Below, piece by piece: positions 19,280 to 29,145 of a stretch of DNA of 64,000 bases. Positions within the stretch are counted from its first letter, which is position 1. The number at the start of each line of letters is the position of its first letter. A program made the position numbers and the translations under genes. The stretch spans positions 558,001 to 622,000 of the forward strand of contig NZ_QPEQ01000001.1 of the NCBI RefSeq assembly GCF_009455625.1. The letters are read 5' to 3'. The DNA is from Paraburkholderia bonniea. GTDB lineage: Bacteria > Pseudomonadota > Gammaproteobacteria > Burkholderiales > Burkholderiaceae. Below the pieces are notes generated by a model that had not been told where the DNA came from, searched no databases, and saw only the letters and a list, made by a program, of their open reading frames with translations.

Positions 19280-20551
19280 TTAAGCGGGCAAAACCGCTTC
19301 CTGAGCAAACAACTGCGTGACTTCTTCACGTGCCCGGACAACATGAGCCTGGTCACCGTCCACCATTATTTCGGCGGCGCGTGGCCGGGTGTTGTAGTTG
19401 GAGCTCATCGTAAAGCCATAGGCACCCGCTGAATGCACGGCGAGCAATTCGCCGGGATGGATCGCCAGGTGCCGGTCGCGGCCTAGCCAGTCGCCGCTTT
19501 CGCAGACTGGACCCACCACGTCATAGATCTGGCCAGGCGTGGTGCCTGCCGCATGCTGCACTACCGGCGCAATTGCGTGAAAGGCTTCGTACATCGCGGG
19601 GCGGGCAAGGTCGTTCATCGCGGCGTCCACGATGGCGAAGTTTTTTTCTGCGCCAGGCTTCAGAAATTCGACTCGTGTGAGCATCACCCCCGCGTTGCCA
19701 ACCAGCGAGCGTCCCGGTTCGAAATACACTTCGCGCTGACCATGGCCGCGTGCTTCGATGTGGTCCAGCAGTGTGCGCACGAAGTGGCCAATTTCTGGCG
19801 GTGTTTCGTCCAGGTAAGTAATGCCCAGGCCACCGCCGACATCAATGTGGCTGAGCGTCGCGCCATCGGTTTCGATCTGCTCGACGAGTTCGAGCAGCTT
19901 GTCGATTGCATCCAGGTACGGCGCGACTTCGGTGATTTGCGAGCCGATATGGCAGTCGATTCCGATCACGTTGAGGTGCGGCATGGCTGCTGCGGTGCGG
20001 TAGGCGGTGCGTGCTTCGTCGAAGGCAATGCCGAATTTGTTCGACTTGAGACCGGTCGAAATATAGGGGTGGGTTTTGGCATCAACGTCGGGATTGACGC
20101 GCAACGAAACCGGCGCACGTTTGCCGAGTGACGCGGCAACGGCATTGAGCCGGTCGAGTTCGGGAATGGATTCGACGTTAAAGCATTTGACGCCTGCGAT
20201 CAGTGCTTCGCGCATTTCGTCGGCCCGTTTGGCGACGCCGGAGAACACGGTGTTTTCTGCTTTGCCGCCAGCCGCGAGCACTCGTGCCAGTTCGCCACTC
20301 GAGACGATGTCGAAGCCCGCGCCAAGCCGGGCGAAGACATTGAGCACCGCGAGATTGCTGTTGGCCTTGACGGCGACATGCACACTGGCGCGGCGTCCTT
20401 GGCAAGCGCCAGCGTATGCCTGCCAGGCATCGGTGAGCGCCGCGCGGGAATACACGTAAAGCGGAGTGCCGAACTGTTCGGCGAGATCGACGGCTGACAC
20501 GCGTTCGGCGTGCAGCACGCCGTCGACGTAGGCAAATGCGGAAGGAGTCAT
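19280..20551 (-). CDS. lysA: Diaminopimelate decarboxylase
   Basis: 423 aa from the ATG at 20551 (MTPSAFAYVDGVLHAE), which has GGAAAG-type sequence upstream only weakly; the open frame extends about 99 codons further, but that part is proline-rich, unlike the family, and overlaps lptM. It is a PLP enzyme of alanine racemase fold: the Lys is in HVAVKANSN, the glycine-rich phosphate loop is DVGGGLGITY and the catalytic Cys is in GPVCESGDWL. It makes lysine from meso-diaminopimelate, the last step of lysine synthesis. It lies 10 bp after lptM in the same direction. Confidence 0.96.
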   Translation of the reverse strand: MTPSAFAYVDGVLHAERVSAVDLAEQFGTPLYVYSRAALTDAWQAYAGACQGRRASVHVAVKANSNLAVLNVFARLGAGFDIVSSGELARVLAAGGKAENTVFSGVAKRADEMREALIAGVKCFNVESIPELDRLNAVAASLGKRAPVSLRVNPDVDAKTHPYISTGLKSNKFGIAFDEARTAYRTAAAMPHLNVIGIDCHIGSQITEVAPYLDAIDKLLELVEQIETDGATLSHIDVGGGLGITYLDETPPEIGHFVRTLLDHIEARGHGQREVYFEPGRSLVGNAGVMLTRVEFLKPGAEKNFAIVDAAMNDLARPAMYEAFHAIAPVVQHAAGTTPGQIYDVVGPVCESGDWLGRDRHLAIHPGELLAVHSAGAYGFTMSSNYNTRPRAAEIMVDGDQAHVVRAREEVTQLFAQEAVLPA

Positions 20552-20561
20552 GCGGAAAGTT

Positions 20562-20894
20562 TTATTGAACGGGGATGGTGCTAAGGGCAGGTTGCTGCGG
20601 TGTGGGAGCAGAGCCGCTGGCGGGAAGGGTGCGCAACTCGTCGTCAGGTGACAGCGTGAGCGGAAGTGGCTCGCCGGAGGTGTCGGGCACAGTGCCGACG
20701 GCCCTGGAGGCGGAGGCTGCTGTATCGGTATCGGGCTGAGTGTTTGACGCGGGCTGCTGGTACAGCGGTTTGGCCGGTAACGGCGGCACGGTGGGCAGAT
20801 AGAGCGCGCCGCGTTGTCCGCAGCCGCCAAGCAGGCCAGCCGTACCAACGGCTAAAGCCGCTACAATCGCGCTCATCCGAAAAATGACTCGCAT
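20562..20894 (-). CDS. lptM: LPS-assembly lipoprotein LptM (YifL-like)
   Basis: 110 aa small lipoprotein. The signal peptide ends in the lipobox LGGC with Cys25, followed by GQRGALYLP, the short conserved motif of this family. The rest is a low-complexity, Pro/Ser/Thr-rich tail. In E. coli LptM helps the LptD-LptE translocon mature. It is adjacent to lysA and divergent from cyaY, the same neighbourhood (lysA-lptM/cyaY) seen widely in proteobacteria. A second start at MSAIVAAL (6 codons later) is possible. Confidence 0.85.
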   Translation of the reverse strand: MRVIFRMSAIVAALAVGTAGLLGGCGQRGALYLPTVPPLPAKPLYQQPASNTQPDTDTAASASRAVGTVPDTSGEPLPLTLSPDDELRTLPASGSAPTPQQPALSTIPVQ

Positions 20895-20928
20895 GACTGT
20901 CCCTAAAAGTTAATCGACGGAGTTTAGC

Positions 20929-21246
20929 ATGTCTGACAGTGACTACCTGACCCGCGCTGAGGCCGTTCTGGCGGCTATTGAGCGCACCCTGGACACGACC
21001 CAGGTGGATATTGAATTTGAGCGGAGCGGTAATGTTTTAACGCTCGAATTCGAAAACAAATCGAAGATCATCGTGAATTTGCAGCCGCCAATGCGGGAAA
21101 TCTGGATCGCCGCGAAGGCGGGTGGATTTCATTTCAGATTGATTGATGGTGCATGGCGGGATACGCGTGGCGGCACGGAATTTTTTGCCGCGCTGTCTGA
21201 CTATGCGACGCAGCAAGCGGGTGAGCCGCTGCATTTTGCGTTGTGA
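20929..21246 (+). CDS. cyaY: Iron donor protein CyaY (bacterial frataxin)
   Basis: 105 aa, the typical length. The acidic first helix ([17 protein letters not shown]) is the iron-binding face. The beta-sheet motif [15 protein letters not shown] is the frataxin signature, and the protein ends with the usual C-terminal helix. CyaY modulates iron-sulfur cluster assembly on IscS. It diverges from lptM by 34 bp, so the two promoters must overlap the coding starts or lie within this very short gap. Confidence 0.94.
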   Translation: MSDSDYLTRAEAVLAAIERTLDTTQVDIEFERSGNVLTLEFENKSKIIVNLQPPMREIWIAAKAGGFHFRLIDGAWRDTRGGTEFFAALSDYATQQAGEPLHFAL

Positions 21247-21278
21247 GGTGAGTTTGAGGCCGCTGCACGGCGGTCTTT

Positions 21279-21313
21279 AAAAGTCATGCGGCTAACGTGC
21301 CGCATGACTTTTT
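21279..21313. terminator. Bidirectional terminator between cyaY and mrcA
   Basis: The arms AAAAGTCATGCGG and CCGCATGACTTTT form a 13-bp stem around CTAACGTG, with A on one side and T on the other. It serves cyaY (+) and the convergent mrcA (-). Confidence 0.85.
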
Positions 21314-21466
21314 AATTTTGACTGTAAAACCCCGCGTTTCTCGCTCAGCCTGGCGTATCAGGCAAGGCCCCCCAGTCATGAATGAAACACCGCTGGAGCA
21401 GCCGCGGTGAGGTTGGAGTCTAATCCGTGCCTGGCCCGCGCCTGGGTTCGTGCCAGGGGTTCGCGC

Positions 21467-23854
21467 CTAGTGGCCCCGGAACAGGTTCATGATGTCCTGC
21501 TTTTCTTCCTCGCCCACTTCTGCTGGCGCGCTGCTCGCTCCGCCTTCTTGTTGCGCCTGACTTAGGCCGACCGTGGCGACAAAGCCATGCCCAGGCGTGA
21601 AGGTGTCGTAATACAGTTCGTCGCCAAGGGTCACGACGCCATTTGGCATTGGCATTCGGTATTCCGCCACGCCTTTGAGCGCTTTGCCCATGTACTCGAT
21701 CCATACCGGCAATGCCAGACCGCCGCCAGTTTCGCGGTCGCCCAAGCTGCGCGGATTGTCGTAGCCGATCCAGGCCACGGCCGCGAGCGTGCGCTGATAG
21801 CCGCCGAACCATGCATCGCGCGAATCATTGGTCGTGCCGGTCTTGCCCGCCAGATCGCCGCGTTTCAGCACGTTGGTCTTGGCACCGGTGCCGCGTTGCG
21901 CGACGCTTTGCAGCAGGCTGTTCATGATGTACGCGTTCCGCGGATCAATCGCGTGCGGTGCGCTTTCGCCTGCTACCAGCGGTTGCGCATGCGTCACCAC
22001 CACGCCACGCTGATCGGTGACTTCTGCGATCAGATACGGATTGATCCGGTAGCCACCGTTAGCGAATACCGAAAACGCGCCTGCCATCTGGAGCGGCGTC
22101 ACCTGACCGGCCCCCAGCGCCATTGGCAGATATGCCGGATTACGCTCCGCATCAAAACCAAAGCGCGTGATGAATTGCTGCGCGTATTTGGTGCCGATCT
22201 GGTTGAGGATGCGAATCGAAACCAGGTTCTTCGACTTTTGCAGCCCGGTGCGCATGGTCATCGGGCCATCGAACCCGCCACCGTAGTTTTTCGGCTCCCA
22301 CGGCTGTCCACCGGTTTCCGCCGCACTGAAGTAGAGCGGGGCATCGTTGATGATGGTGGCCGGGCCCAAGCCTTTGTCCAGTGCAGCGGAATAGACAAAC
22401 GGTTTAAAGCTTGAGCCGGGTTGACGCCAGGCTTGGGTGACGTGATTGAACTTGTTCTTGTTGAAGTCGAACCCGCCTACCAGCGCGCGGATCGCCCCAT
22501 CTTGCGGGACCACCGAAACAAACGCGCCCTCCACCTGCGGTAGCTGGGTAATGGCCCAACTGCCGTCGTCGCCCTTGATGAGCCGGATGATCGCTCCGGG
22601 CCGCACACGCTGGGTTGGTTGGGCGCGCGGGCCAAGCGCGAAAGCGGCGAAACGCAGGCCGTCGCCCTGGATCGTGGCGGTGTTGCCGTCGATGAAGCTG
22701 GCTTGTACTTGTTTGGGGTCGGCTGACGTGACAACCGCCGCGACGAGTTCGCCGTTGTCGGGGTGATCGAGCAGTGCGTCGTCAATGGCCTGCTCGCGCT
22801 CGCCTTGTTCGGCGGGCAGCTCGATAAAGCCTTCCGGCCCGCGATAGCCGTGGCGCCGTTCGTATTCCATCAGCCCTTTGCGCAGCGCGCGATAGGCGAC
22901 GTCCTGATCGGCGGAATCAATCGTCGTGACGACGTTGAGGCCGCGCGTATAGGTTTCTTCGCGGTATTGCGCGTACATCATCTGCCGCACCATTTCAGCG
23001 ACATATTCGGCATGCACGCTGAATTCCTTGCCTGCACCTTTGATAGCCAGCACCTGGCGGGTGGCCTCGGCGTATTGCTCCGGGGTGATGTAACGCAGCT
23101 CAAGCATGCGTTGCAGGATATATTCCTGGCGCACCTTCGCGCGTTTTGGATTGACCACGGGGTTGTAAGCCGATGGCGCTTTGGGCAAGCCCGCGAGCAT
23201 GGCGGATTCGGCGAGTGTCAGGTCTTTCAGGTCTTTGCCGAAATACACCCGCGCGGCGCTGGCAAAACCGTAAGCGCGCTGGCCCAGATAAATCTGGTTC
23301 ATATAGACCTCGAGAATCTGGTCTTTCGACAGCTTCGACTCGATCTTGTACGCCAGCAGCATTTCGTAAATCTTGCGCGTGTAGGTTTTTTCGCTCGATA
23401 AAAAGAAGTTGCGCGCAACCTGCATCGTGATCGTGCTCGCGCCTTGTGACGCATGGCCATTGGTTAGCGCTACAAATCCTGCACGCGCGATGCCTGTCAG
23501 ATCGACGCCGCCGTGGTCGTAGAAGCGGGCGTCTTCGATGGCCAGCACGGCTTTCTTGAGCGTTTCGGGAACGTCCTGGATATGGACGATGTCGCGCCGT
23601 TCTTCGCCGAATTCGCCAATTAGCACGTGGTCGGCGGTGTAGATCCGCAGCGGTACTTTAGGGCGGTAATCCGTGAGCGCGTCGAGTGAAGGCAGGTTCG
23701 GCGTGGCGACCACCAGCGCATAGCCGAGCAGCAGCGCGCCGCACGCGATGGCGGCCACGATCAGGCCAGCGAACCACAAAATCACTTTCAGCCATAAAGG
23801 GGATTTGCGCGCTTCAGGGGAAGGTGGCGGAGAGGCAGGAGAAGAGGGTTGCAT
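21467..23854 (-). CDS. mrcA: Penicillin-binding protein 1A
   Basis: 795 aa from the ATG at 23854 (MQPSSPASPPPSPEARK); an open frame continues 37 codons upstream without family similarity. One N-terminal membrane anchor (about residues 20-44) follows a proline-rich cytosolic tail. The glycosyltransferase domain has EDARFYDHGGVDL and ASTITMQVARN. An OB-like insert (VRPGAIIRLIKG) precedes the transpeptidase with the SxxK serine in GSSFKPF, SKN in KSKNLVS and KTGTT in GKTGTTNDSRDAWF. It polymerises and cross-links peptidoglycan. It is divergent from pilM, the usual arrangement where the pil operon lies beside mrcA. Confidence 0.96.
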   Translation of the reverse strand: MQPSSPASPPPSPEARKSPLWLKVILWFAGLIVAAIACGALLLGYALVVATPNLPSLDALTDYRPKVPLRIYTADHVLIGEFGEERRDIVHIQDVPETLKKAVLAIEDARFYDHGGVDLTGIARAGFVALTNGHASQGASTITMQVARNFFLSSEKTYTRKIYEMLLAYKIESKLSKDQILEVYMNQIYLGQRAYGFASAARVYFGKDLKDLTLAESAMLAGLPKAPSAYNPVVNPKRAKVRQEYILQRMLELRYITPEQYAEATRQVLAIKGAGKEFSVHAEYVAEMVRQMMYAQYREETYTRGLNVVTTIDSADQDVAYRALRKGLMEYERRHGYRGPEGFIELPAEQGEREQAIDDALLDHPDNGELVAAVVTSADPKQVQASFIDGNTATIQGDGLRFAAFALGPRAQPTQRVRPGAIIRLIKGDDGSWAITQLPQVEGAFVSVVPQDGAIRALVGGFDFNKNKFNHVTQAWRQPGSSFKPFVYSAALDKGLGPATIINDAPLYFSAAETGGQPWEPKNYGGGFDGPMTMRTGLQKSKNLVSIRILNQIGTKYAQQFITRFGFDAERNPAYLPMALGAGQVTPLQMAGAFSVFANGGYRINPYLIAEVTDQRGVVVTHAQPLVAGESAPHAIDPRNAYIMNSLLQSVAQRGTGAKTNVLKRGDLAGKTGTTNDSRDAWFGGYQRTLAAVAWIGYDNPRSLGDRETGGGLALPVWIEYMGKALKGVAEYRMPMPNGVVTLGDELYYDTFTPGHGFVATVGLSQAQQEGGASSAPAEVGEEEKQDIMNLFRGH

Positions 23855-24112
23855 AGAAACACCAAAAAACAGTCCCGCGATTATAGCCGCCCGGGTTTTC
23901 CAGCTTTTCAGGAAATCCGCTGATTTCGCCGGGAACGGACACAGCGTCACTGTAACGGTCTGCATGGCCGATGAACCGGCCTCGCTTGAGCGTTAGCCAT
24001 TCGGCCGAATGGCTCCAGAGCGTCGCGCTAAGCACAATCCATTTCATTGCTGGCCGCCTTCTGTGACGTTCACGGTGTCAGGCGGCGTGTGCCTTGGTGC
24101 GTGGGGGGATAA

Positions 24113-25090
24113 ATGGTGTTTGATGAATCGTGGTTAATGGCAGTGCGACGTTTTGCGGTGGGCCTTGATGTCAGCCCGCAAGCGGTGAGGCTGGTGGCGC
24201 TTAGCCAGCGTGGACGGGCCCGGAGTTCGCTGCGGATTGAGGCAATGGCTTCCTGGCCCTTGCCTGAGGGGGCGATGGCAGGTGCAGAGATCATCGACCG
24301 CATGGCGGTGTCTCAGGCACTGCGTGAGGTTTTTAACCAGTTGCCGAGCGCTTGTGCGGGCCATGTGCTGCACTGCGCGATGGCGGTGCCAGCTTCGGTC
24401 ACGCTCACAGCGACGCTGCCCCTGGCCGCGCTGGCATCCAGCGGTAGTGTGGTTTCAAACGGTTTCAAGCTGGCAGGTCTTGAGCCCGCCGTGATGGCTG
24501 AGGCGGAGCGGATTGCTGGCGTTGAGCGGCACGCGCTGGCGGTTGACTGGTTCGTTGATCCTCCTTTGTCGTATCCCGAGCGGCTGAGTATCGCGGTTAC
24601 TGCAAGGCGTCATCTTGAAGCGCGGGTGGAGTGTGCCGCGCTGGCGGGTATTGTCCTCACGACGCTGGATGGTGAGCCAGATGCCGCATTGCGCGCCATG
24701 CGCTACGCCGCAAACATCGAACTTGATCCCGATATGTCCTACATCGCGCTGTGGCTTAGCTGGGATGGGGTGCATGGCTGGCGTGTCGCCGATGGCCAGA
24801 TCGCTGGCGCAATGCGTTACCCAGACGCCATGTATGCCGATCTGGCCGACGCGCTGCGCGAGCTTGCCGCAGGGGAAGCGCCAAGTTGTGCGCTGATCGG
24901 CGGGGATCTCGATTTGCTGGGCGGTATGTGCTTTTCTCTGGCGGATATGGGGGATGTGCTGGGCTGTGTGGCATTGCCATTCGAATGTTCGGCGTTTGGC
25001 GAATGTCTGCCGCCGCGTCCCAATGCGCTGCTGCGTGAGCCCGCATGTGCCGTGGCGTGCGGTCTGGCCTTGCGTGGGGTGATGGAATGA
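24113..25090 (+). CDS. pilM: Type IV pilus assembly protein PilM-like
   Basis: 325 aa with a GGGGGGAT site ahead of the ATG at 24113. The N-terminus AVGLDVSPQAVRLVALS is the actin-like PilM fold start (GIDIG..SVK in other species), but the phosphate loops are degenerate. It would sit at the inner face of the membrane and bind the PilN N-terminus. The assignment rests on the fold start plus the position ahead of pilN-pilO-pilQ. The gene overlaps pilN by ATGA, so translation is coupled. Divergent from mrcA. Confidence 0.8.
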   Translation: MVFDESWLMAVRRFAVGLDVSPQAVRLVALSQRGRARSSLRIEAMASWPLPEGAMAGAEIIDRMAVSQALREVFNQLPSACAGHVLHCAMAVPASVTLTATLPLAALASSGSVVSNGFKLAGLEPAVMAEAERIAGVERHALAVDWFVDPPLSYPERLSIAVTARRHLEARVECAALAGIVLTTLDGEPDAALRAMRYAANIELDPDMSYIALWLSWDGVHGWRVADGQIAGAMRYPDAMYADLADALRELAAGEAPSCALIGGDLDLLGGMCFSLADMGDVLGCVALPFECSAFGECLPPRPNALLREPACAVACGLALRGVME

Positions 25091-25815
25091 ACCTGATGCG
25101 CTTGCGTATTGCTGGATCTGCTGGATCTGGAGCAGCCGGAACGGTTGGTGCCGTGGGTGTTCCCCGGGTACGACGGCGGCCGGACTTGCCGTCGATGTGG
25201 GTCGGCGGCTTCAATTTGCTGCCTTATCGCCAGCGCGACCAGCGACGTAGCCGCAAGCGTTGCCTGGCTCAAGGGCTGGTAGCGTTTGCAGCCGGGTGTG
25301 CCGCCGTGCTGGCGCTGGCAGTCTGGCAGACCGTTGAGCAGCGCCGGGATGAAGCGCGGCGGGTGGCGCTCGACGATGCGCTGGCACAACTGGCGCTGCC
25401 TTTGCGTGAACACACACGGTTGATGCAGGAGGCGGCGGCCCAGCGTCAGCGCGCGGTGCAATCCGTGGCGCATTCAGTGCCCCTGGTGCGTTTGCGCACG
25501 TTGCTGGATGCGATGGGACGAGCTTCGGTGGAGGGCGTGAGCGTGGTTCAAGTGCAAATGCGCGAGCACGATGCCAAGGTCTATGCCACGGCGTTGGGGC
25601 ATCTGCCGGCGGCCGCGTGGCTGAAAAAACTTTCGGCTTTGCCTGGCGTGAAGAGCGTTGAGATGAGCGAATTGCGCCGCGTGAATGGCCGCGCTCAGGA
25701 TGCAGCAACGACGGACGCCGCAATGGTGCAGCTCACTGCCCGGTTGCGCTGGGACATGCCAGCTTCTTCTGGCACAGCCCGGCCCGCGAACGGTGGCTTG
25801 CGAGGTGCGCCATGA
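25087..25815 (+). CDS. pilN: Type IV pilus assembly protein PilN-like
   Basis: 242 aa. A basic N-terminal region of about 40 residues contains GGFNLLPYRQRD (residues 40-51), the INLLPYR-type motif that binds PilM. One membrane segment follows (LAQGLVAFAAGCAAVLALAVW, about 60-80), then a coiled-coil and a periplasmic ferredoxin-like domain. PilN pairs with PilO to align inner and outer membrane parts of the pilus machine. The N-terminal tail before the motif is longer than usual and Gly/Ala-rich. ATGA overlaps at both ends. Confidence 0.85.
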   Translation: MNLMRLRIAGSAGSGAAGTVGAVGVPRVRRRPDLPSMWVGGFNLLPYRQRDQRRSRKRCLAQGLVAFAAGCAAVLALAVWQTVEQRRDEARRVALDDALAQLALPLREHTRLMQEAAAQRQRAVQSVAHSVPLVRLRTLLDAMGRASVEGVSVVQVQMREHDAKVYATALGHLPAAAWLKKLSALPGVKSVEMSELRRVNGRAQDAATTDAAMVQLTARLRWDMPASSGTARPANGGLRGAP

Positions 25816-26807
25816 CGGTCGCCGTAGCCAATCAATGGGGCTCATCCAGGCCAGCGTCACGTCTGCCGAACTGGCTTGAGCGCTTGCAACCGGGATTGCC
25901 GCTTGAGGCATGGAGCCCTCGTCGACGCTGCTTGATGGCAGCGCTTATTGCCGTCACGACCTTTGGCCTGGGTGCGCATGGCTGGCGCGCTTTCGATCTT
26001 GGCCATGCGGCGCACAGCCAGCAGTTGCTCGATGCGGCTCAGCAGCGGTTATTGGACGCGCGTGCGGCTGTTCAGCGTTTGCCAGAATTGCGCCGTGATT
26101 CGCTTGCCGCTGCCGCTTCTACTGCCACCGCTACTGCCACCACCGGCCTTGCTGCCACAGGCACGCATGCGCGATGGAGCTCGGCGGATGACGTGCGAAT
26201 CGTGTCACAGCTTGCCGCGCAATACGGGGTTGAACTATTGACGCTGGAGCCCGGCGCGGCAACCGGCCATGGCATGGATCTCGCGCGGCCGGTGCAGATG
26301 ACAGCGCGAGCTGATTTCGCTGGGTTGATGGGGTTTCTGTCAGGGCTGGACGAACTGCCGGTGCTGGTCGTGCCCCACGAGGTGATGCTCAAGCGTGATG
26401 GGCAGGGCTTGGTGCTGAGTGCGGTGTTGCAGGTATTCAGTGCGCTGGTTCCTGCACCTGCCCTGGCTGGCCCTGCTTCTGCTTCTGCGGCCAATGCGGC
26501 CAATGCGGACGACGACGATGTGATTCTGTATGACCCGTTTGCGCTATTTGCCACGGAGTCTGGCCGTGGCAGCGAGGGCCTGTCTGGGCACGCGCCGTTG
26601 CGTCTGGCGGGCCTGTTGCATGACGCTCGGCATCGCCTTGCTTTAGTCGAAACGCCAGAGGGCGTGGCCACCGTCGCAACGGGACAGGATCTGGGTGCGG
26701 AGCGGGTTAACCGGATTGAGGCATATGCCATTGCACTGAGTAATCGTGGCAAGCGCGGTAATAGCGTTAGCGAGCGCCGGCTGACGCTCTCGGAGCAAGC
26801 ACCATGA
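25812..26807 (+). CDS. pilO: PilO-like protein with a PilP-like C-terminal domain
   Basis: 331 aa. A membrane segment at about residues 41-60 is followed by a coiled-coil, an Ala/Thr-rich stretch (100-118) and a PilO-like periplasmic domain (about 130-215). A linker of Ala/Asp-rich sequence leads to residues 248-328, which read like PilP: DPFALF, LRLAGLLHD, RLALVETPEGVATVATGQDLG and ERVNRIEAYAI. No separate pilP gene is present between this gene and pilQ, so one protein probably does both jobs. It overlaps pilN and pilQ by ATGA. Confidence 0.78.
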   Translation: MTVAVANQWGSSRPASRLPNWLERLQPGLPLEAWSPRRRCLMAALIAVTTFGLGAHGWRAFDLGHAAHSQQLLDAAQQRLLDARAAVQRLPELRRDSLAAAASTATATATTGLAATGTHARWSSADDVRIVSQLAAQYGVELLTLEPGAATGHGMDLARPVQMTARADFAGLMGFLSGLDELPVLVVPHEVMLKRDGQGLVLSAVLQVFSALVPAPALAGPASASAANAANADDDDVILYDPFALFATESGRGSEGLSGHAPLRLAGLLHDARHRLALVETPEGVATVATGQDLGAERVNRIEAYAIALSNRGKRGNSVSERRLTLSEQAP

Positions 26808-28489
26808 CGGGTATTCGAATGCTCCGCGTGTTGTTGTCTTGTGCGGGTCTGGTGGCTTATACGGGTGTCCAGGCATCGTTGCCGCCGCTGCCTGAGCGCA
26901 TGCCATTCGCTGACACCACCACGCCGTATGGCGTGCCACCGCTACCGCCGCTTGCACCGGTGGCACCGCTTGCGTCGGCATCAACGATGCTTAACCCGTT
27001 TCGGGATGCCCCAGAATCCGGCGTGACCGACAACGCCGCCGACAGCGCAAGCGCAACTGCTCGTGAAGCCAGCGACGATGGCGCGCGTGACCTGCCACTG
27101 GCTGGTCCGCCACTCGCGCCATTTACGCCACTGGCACCACCCACGCCATTGCCGTCACACCAGGCCTCGTTGCTGCCAGTAGTTCAAACGCTGGAAGGTC
27201 CGCCCGTGCCACTAGCGCCTGCGACACGCCTTAGCGTGGCCGCTAGTGATGCCGCCGCCGATACCGCCGACGGACTAGCAGCGGACAAGCCCATCACGCT
27301 GAATTTCCAGCGTGCCGAACTGGGTGCCGTGCTGAACGCTTTTGCGCAATTCACAGGCCTCAATATCGTTGCCAGCGAAAGCGTGCGGGGCACGGTTTCA
27401 CTGCGACTGGACAAAGTGCCGTGGCGTACCGCATTCGACACTTTGCTTGACGTCCATGGGCTGGCGATGAAGCGCCGGGGCAACGTCATCTGGGTCGCTC
27501 CATTGGCGGATCTGGCTGCCCGTGAGCGGCAGCGTTATGAAGCCCATGCCCGCGCGGCTGATCTGGAGCCCCTCGCCAGCCGCACTTTCGAGCTGCACTA
27601 CGCCCGGGCCGAAGAGCTTCGGCGTTTGCTGACCGCATCGGGCAGCCAGCGGGTGCTGTCAAAGCGTGGTGCAGTGATGGCTGATCCGCGTACCAACATG
27701 CTGTTCGTTACTGATCTGGAGGCGCGTCTGGAACAAATTACCGCGCTGCTGGCGACGCTTGACCGGCCCACGCGTCAGGTGCTGATTGAAGCGCGTATCG
27801 TCGAAGGCGAGCAGGGTTTTTCACGCACCCTGGGTACTCGGCTGTCGCTTGCGGGTACGAGTACCGATGGCGTGTCGACTGGCGTAGCGGGAGGCAAGGA
27901 TGGCTCGGTCTTTGATTTGTCGGCCCGGCCGGTTTCAGGTTTTGAGGCTGCTACGGCTGGTTTGACGTTATTTGCGGCGCGTGCCACACGGTTGCTCAAT
28001 ATTGAACTGAGCGCGCTGGAAGCAGAGGGGCGCGGTCAGCTTGTTTCAAGCCCGCGGGTGGTGACCGCCGACCGGATGAAAGCGATTGTCGAGCAGGGCA
28101 CGGAGTTGCCGTATCAGGCGAAGGTGGGGCAAGGCGTATCGGGTGTGCAGTTTCGCCGTGCCAGCCTGAGGCTCGAAGTCGAGCCTCAAATCACGCCGGA
28201 CGGCAAGGTCGTGCTGGATCTGGATGTGGCCAAAGACAGCGTGGGCGAACAAACCGCGGCGGGCCCGGCGATCCACACCAAGCATGTGCGCACGCGGGTT
28301 GAGGTAGAGGATGGTGGCACGGTGTCGATTGGCGGCATCTACGAAACGAACGACCGTGACGACGTTACGCGCGTGCCCTTTCTCGGCAGAATTCCGCTTT
28401 TGGGTGCGCTTTTTCGCCACCGGGCACATCGAGACCAGCGCAACGAACTGGTGGTGTTCATTACGCCGCGAGTTGTGCAGCCGTACTGA
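26804..28489 (+). CDS. pilQ: Type IV pilus secretin PilQ
   Basis: 561 aa, outer membrane. A signal peptide (about 1-24) is followed by about 130 residues rich in Pro and Ala. Then comes a secretin/TonB short N-terminal domain ([20 protein letters not shown]...[10 protein letters not shown]), an N1-type domain ([15 protein letters not shown]) and the secretin core ([48 protein letters not shown]). It is shorter than Pseudomonas PilQ (about 700 aa) and I see no AMIN domains in its N-terminal part. It forms the outer membrane pore for the pilus. Last gene of the pil unit. Confidence 0.92.
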   Translation: MTGIRMLRVLLSCAGLVAYTGVQASLPPLPERMPFADTTTPYGVPPLPPLAPVAPLASASTMLNPFRDAPESGVTDNAADSASATAREASDDGARDLPLAGPPLAPFTPLAPPTPLPSHQASLLPVVQTLEGPPVPLAPATRLSVAASDAAADTADGLAADKPITLNFQRAELGAVLNAFAQFTGLNIVASESVRGTVSLRLDKVPWRTAFDTLLDVHGLAMKRRGNVIWVAPLADLAARERQRYEAHARAADLEPLASRTFELHYARAEELRRLLTASGSQRVLSKRGAVMADPRTNMLFVTDLEARLEQITALLATLDRPTRQVLIEARIVEGEQGFSRTLGTRLSLAGTSTDGVSTGVAGGKDGSVFDLSARPVSGFEAATAGLTLFAARATRLLNIELSALEAEGRGQLVSSPRVVTADRMKAIVEQGTELPYQAKVGQGVSGVQFRRASLRLEVEPQITPDGKVVLDLDVAKDSVGEQTAAGPAIHTKHVRTRVEVEDGGTVSIGGIYETNDRDDVTRVPFLGRIPLLGALFRHRAHRDQRNELVVFITPRVVQPY

Positions 28490-28584
28490 GAACGGGTTTG
28501 CCTCGCGGGCGGCAGACTCGACAAGGCACGGACTTTGCCAGTAAGCTGCGGCACCAATCACCGCGGAATAGCCAGAGGACACCG

Positions 28585-29136
28585 TTGCAAGCGCCGGAAG
28601 CACACGCCAATGTTTTTTTTGTAGGTCTCATGGGAGCGGGTAAAACCACGGTGGGCCGTGCAGTGGCGCGTCGGCTGGGGCGGCCGTTTTTCGATTCCGA
28701 TCACGAAATCGAAGCACGTACCGGCACTCGCGTCCCGGTCATCTTCGATATCGAAGGGGAGGCTGGATTCCGCGAGCGCGAGGCCCAGGTGATTGCCGAT
28801 CTGTCTCAGCAGCAAGGTATCGTGCTGGCCACGGGCGGCGGCGCGATTTTGCGTGAGGACAATCGCGCGCTGTTGCATCAGCGTGGTCTGGTCATTTATC
28901 TGCGGGCCAATCCGCATGATCTCTGGCTGCGCACCCGGCGCGACCGCAATCGCCCGCTTCTTCAGACTGAAGACCCGAAAGCACGGCTCGAAGCGTTGTT
29001 CGAGATCCGCGATCCGCTATACCGCGAGTGCGCGCATTTCATCGTCGAAACCGGAAGGCCATCGGTCAACGGGCTCGTCAACATGGTCCTGATGCAGCTT
29101 GAAATGGCTGGGATCACCCCTCTTTCTGCGCCTTAA
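28585..29136 (+). CDS. aroK: Shikimate kinase
   Basis: 183 aa from a TTG at 28585 with AGAGGA seven bases upstream; the resulting start [20 protein letters not shown] places the P-loop GLMGAGKTT at residues 14-22. An in-frame ATG at 28498 would add 29 residues with no family match. The shikimate-binding residues are in FFDSDHEIE and LATGGGAIL. It phosphorylates shikimate at the 3-hydroxyl, the fifth step of chorismate synthesis. It is followed after 9 bp by aroB, the step-2 enzyme, the classic aroKB pair. Confidence 0.94.
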   Translation: MQAPEAHANVFFVGLMGAGKTTVGRAVARRLGRPFFDSDHEIEARTGTRVPVIFDIEGEAGFREREAQVIADLSQQQGIVLATGGGAILREDNRALLHQRGLVIYLRANPHDLWLRTRRDRNRPLLQTEDPKARLEALFEIRDPLYRECAHFIVETGRPSVNGLVNMVLMQLEMAGITPLSAP

Positions 29137-29145
29137 GGGCCGAGC

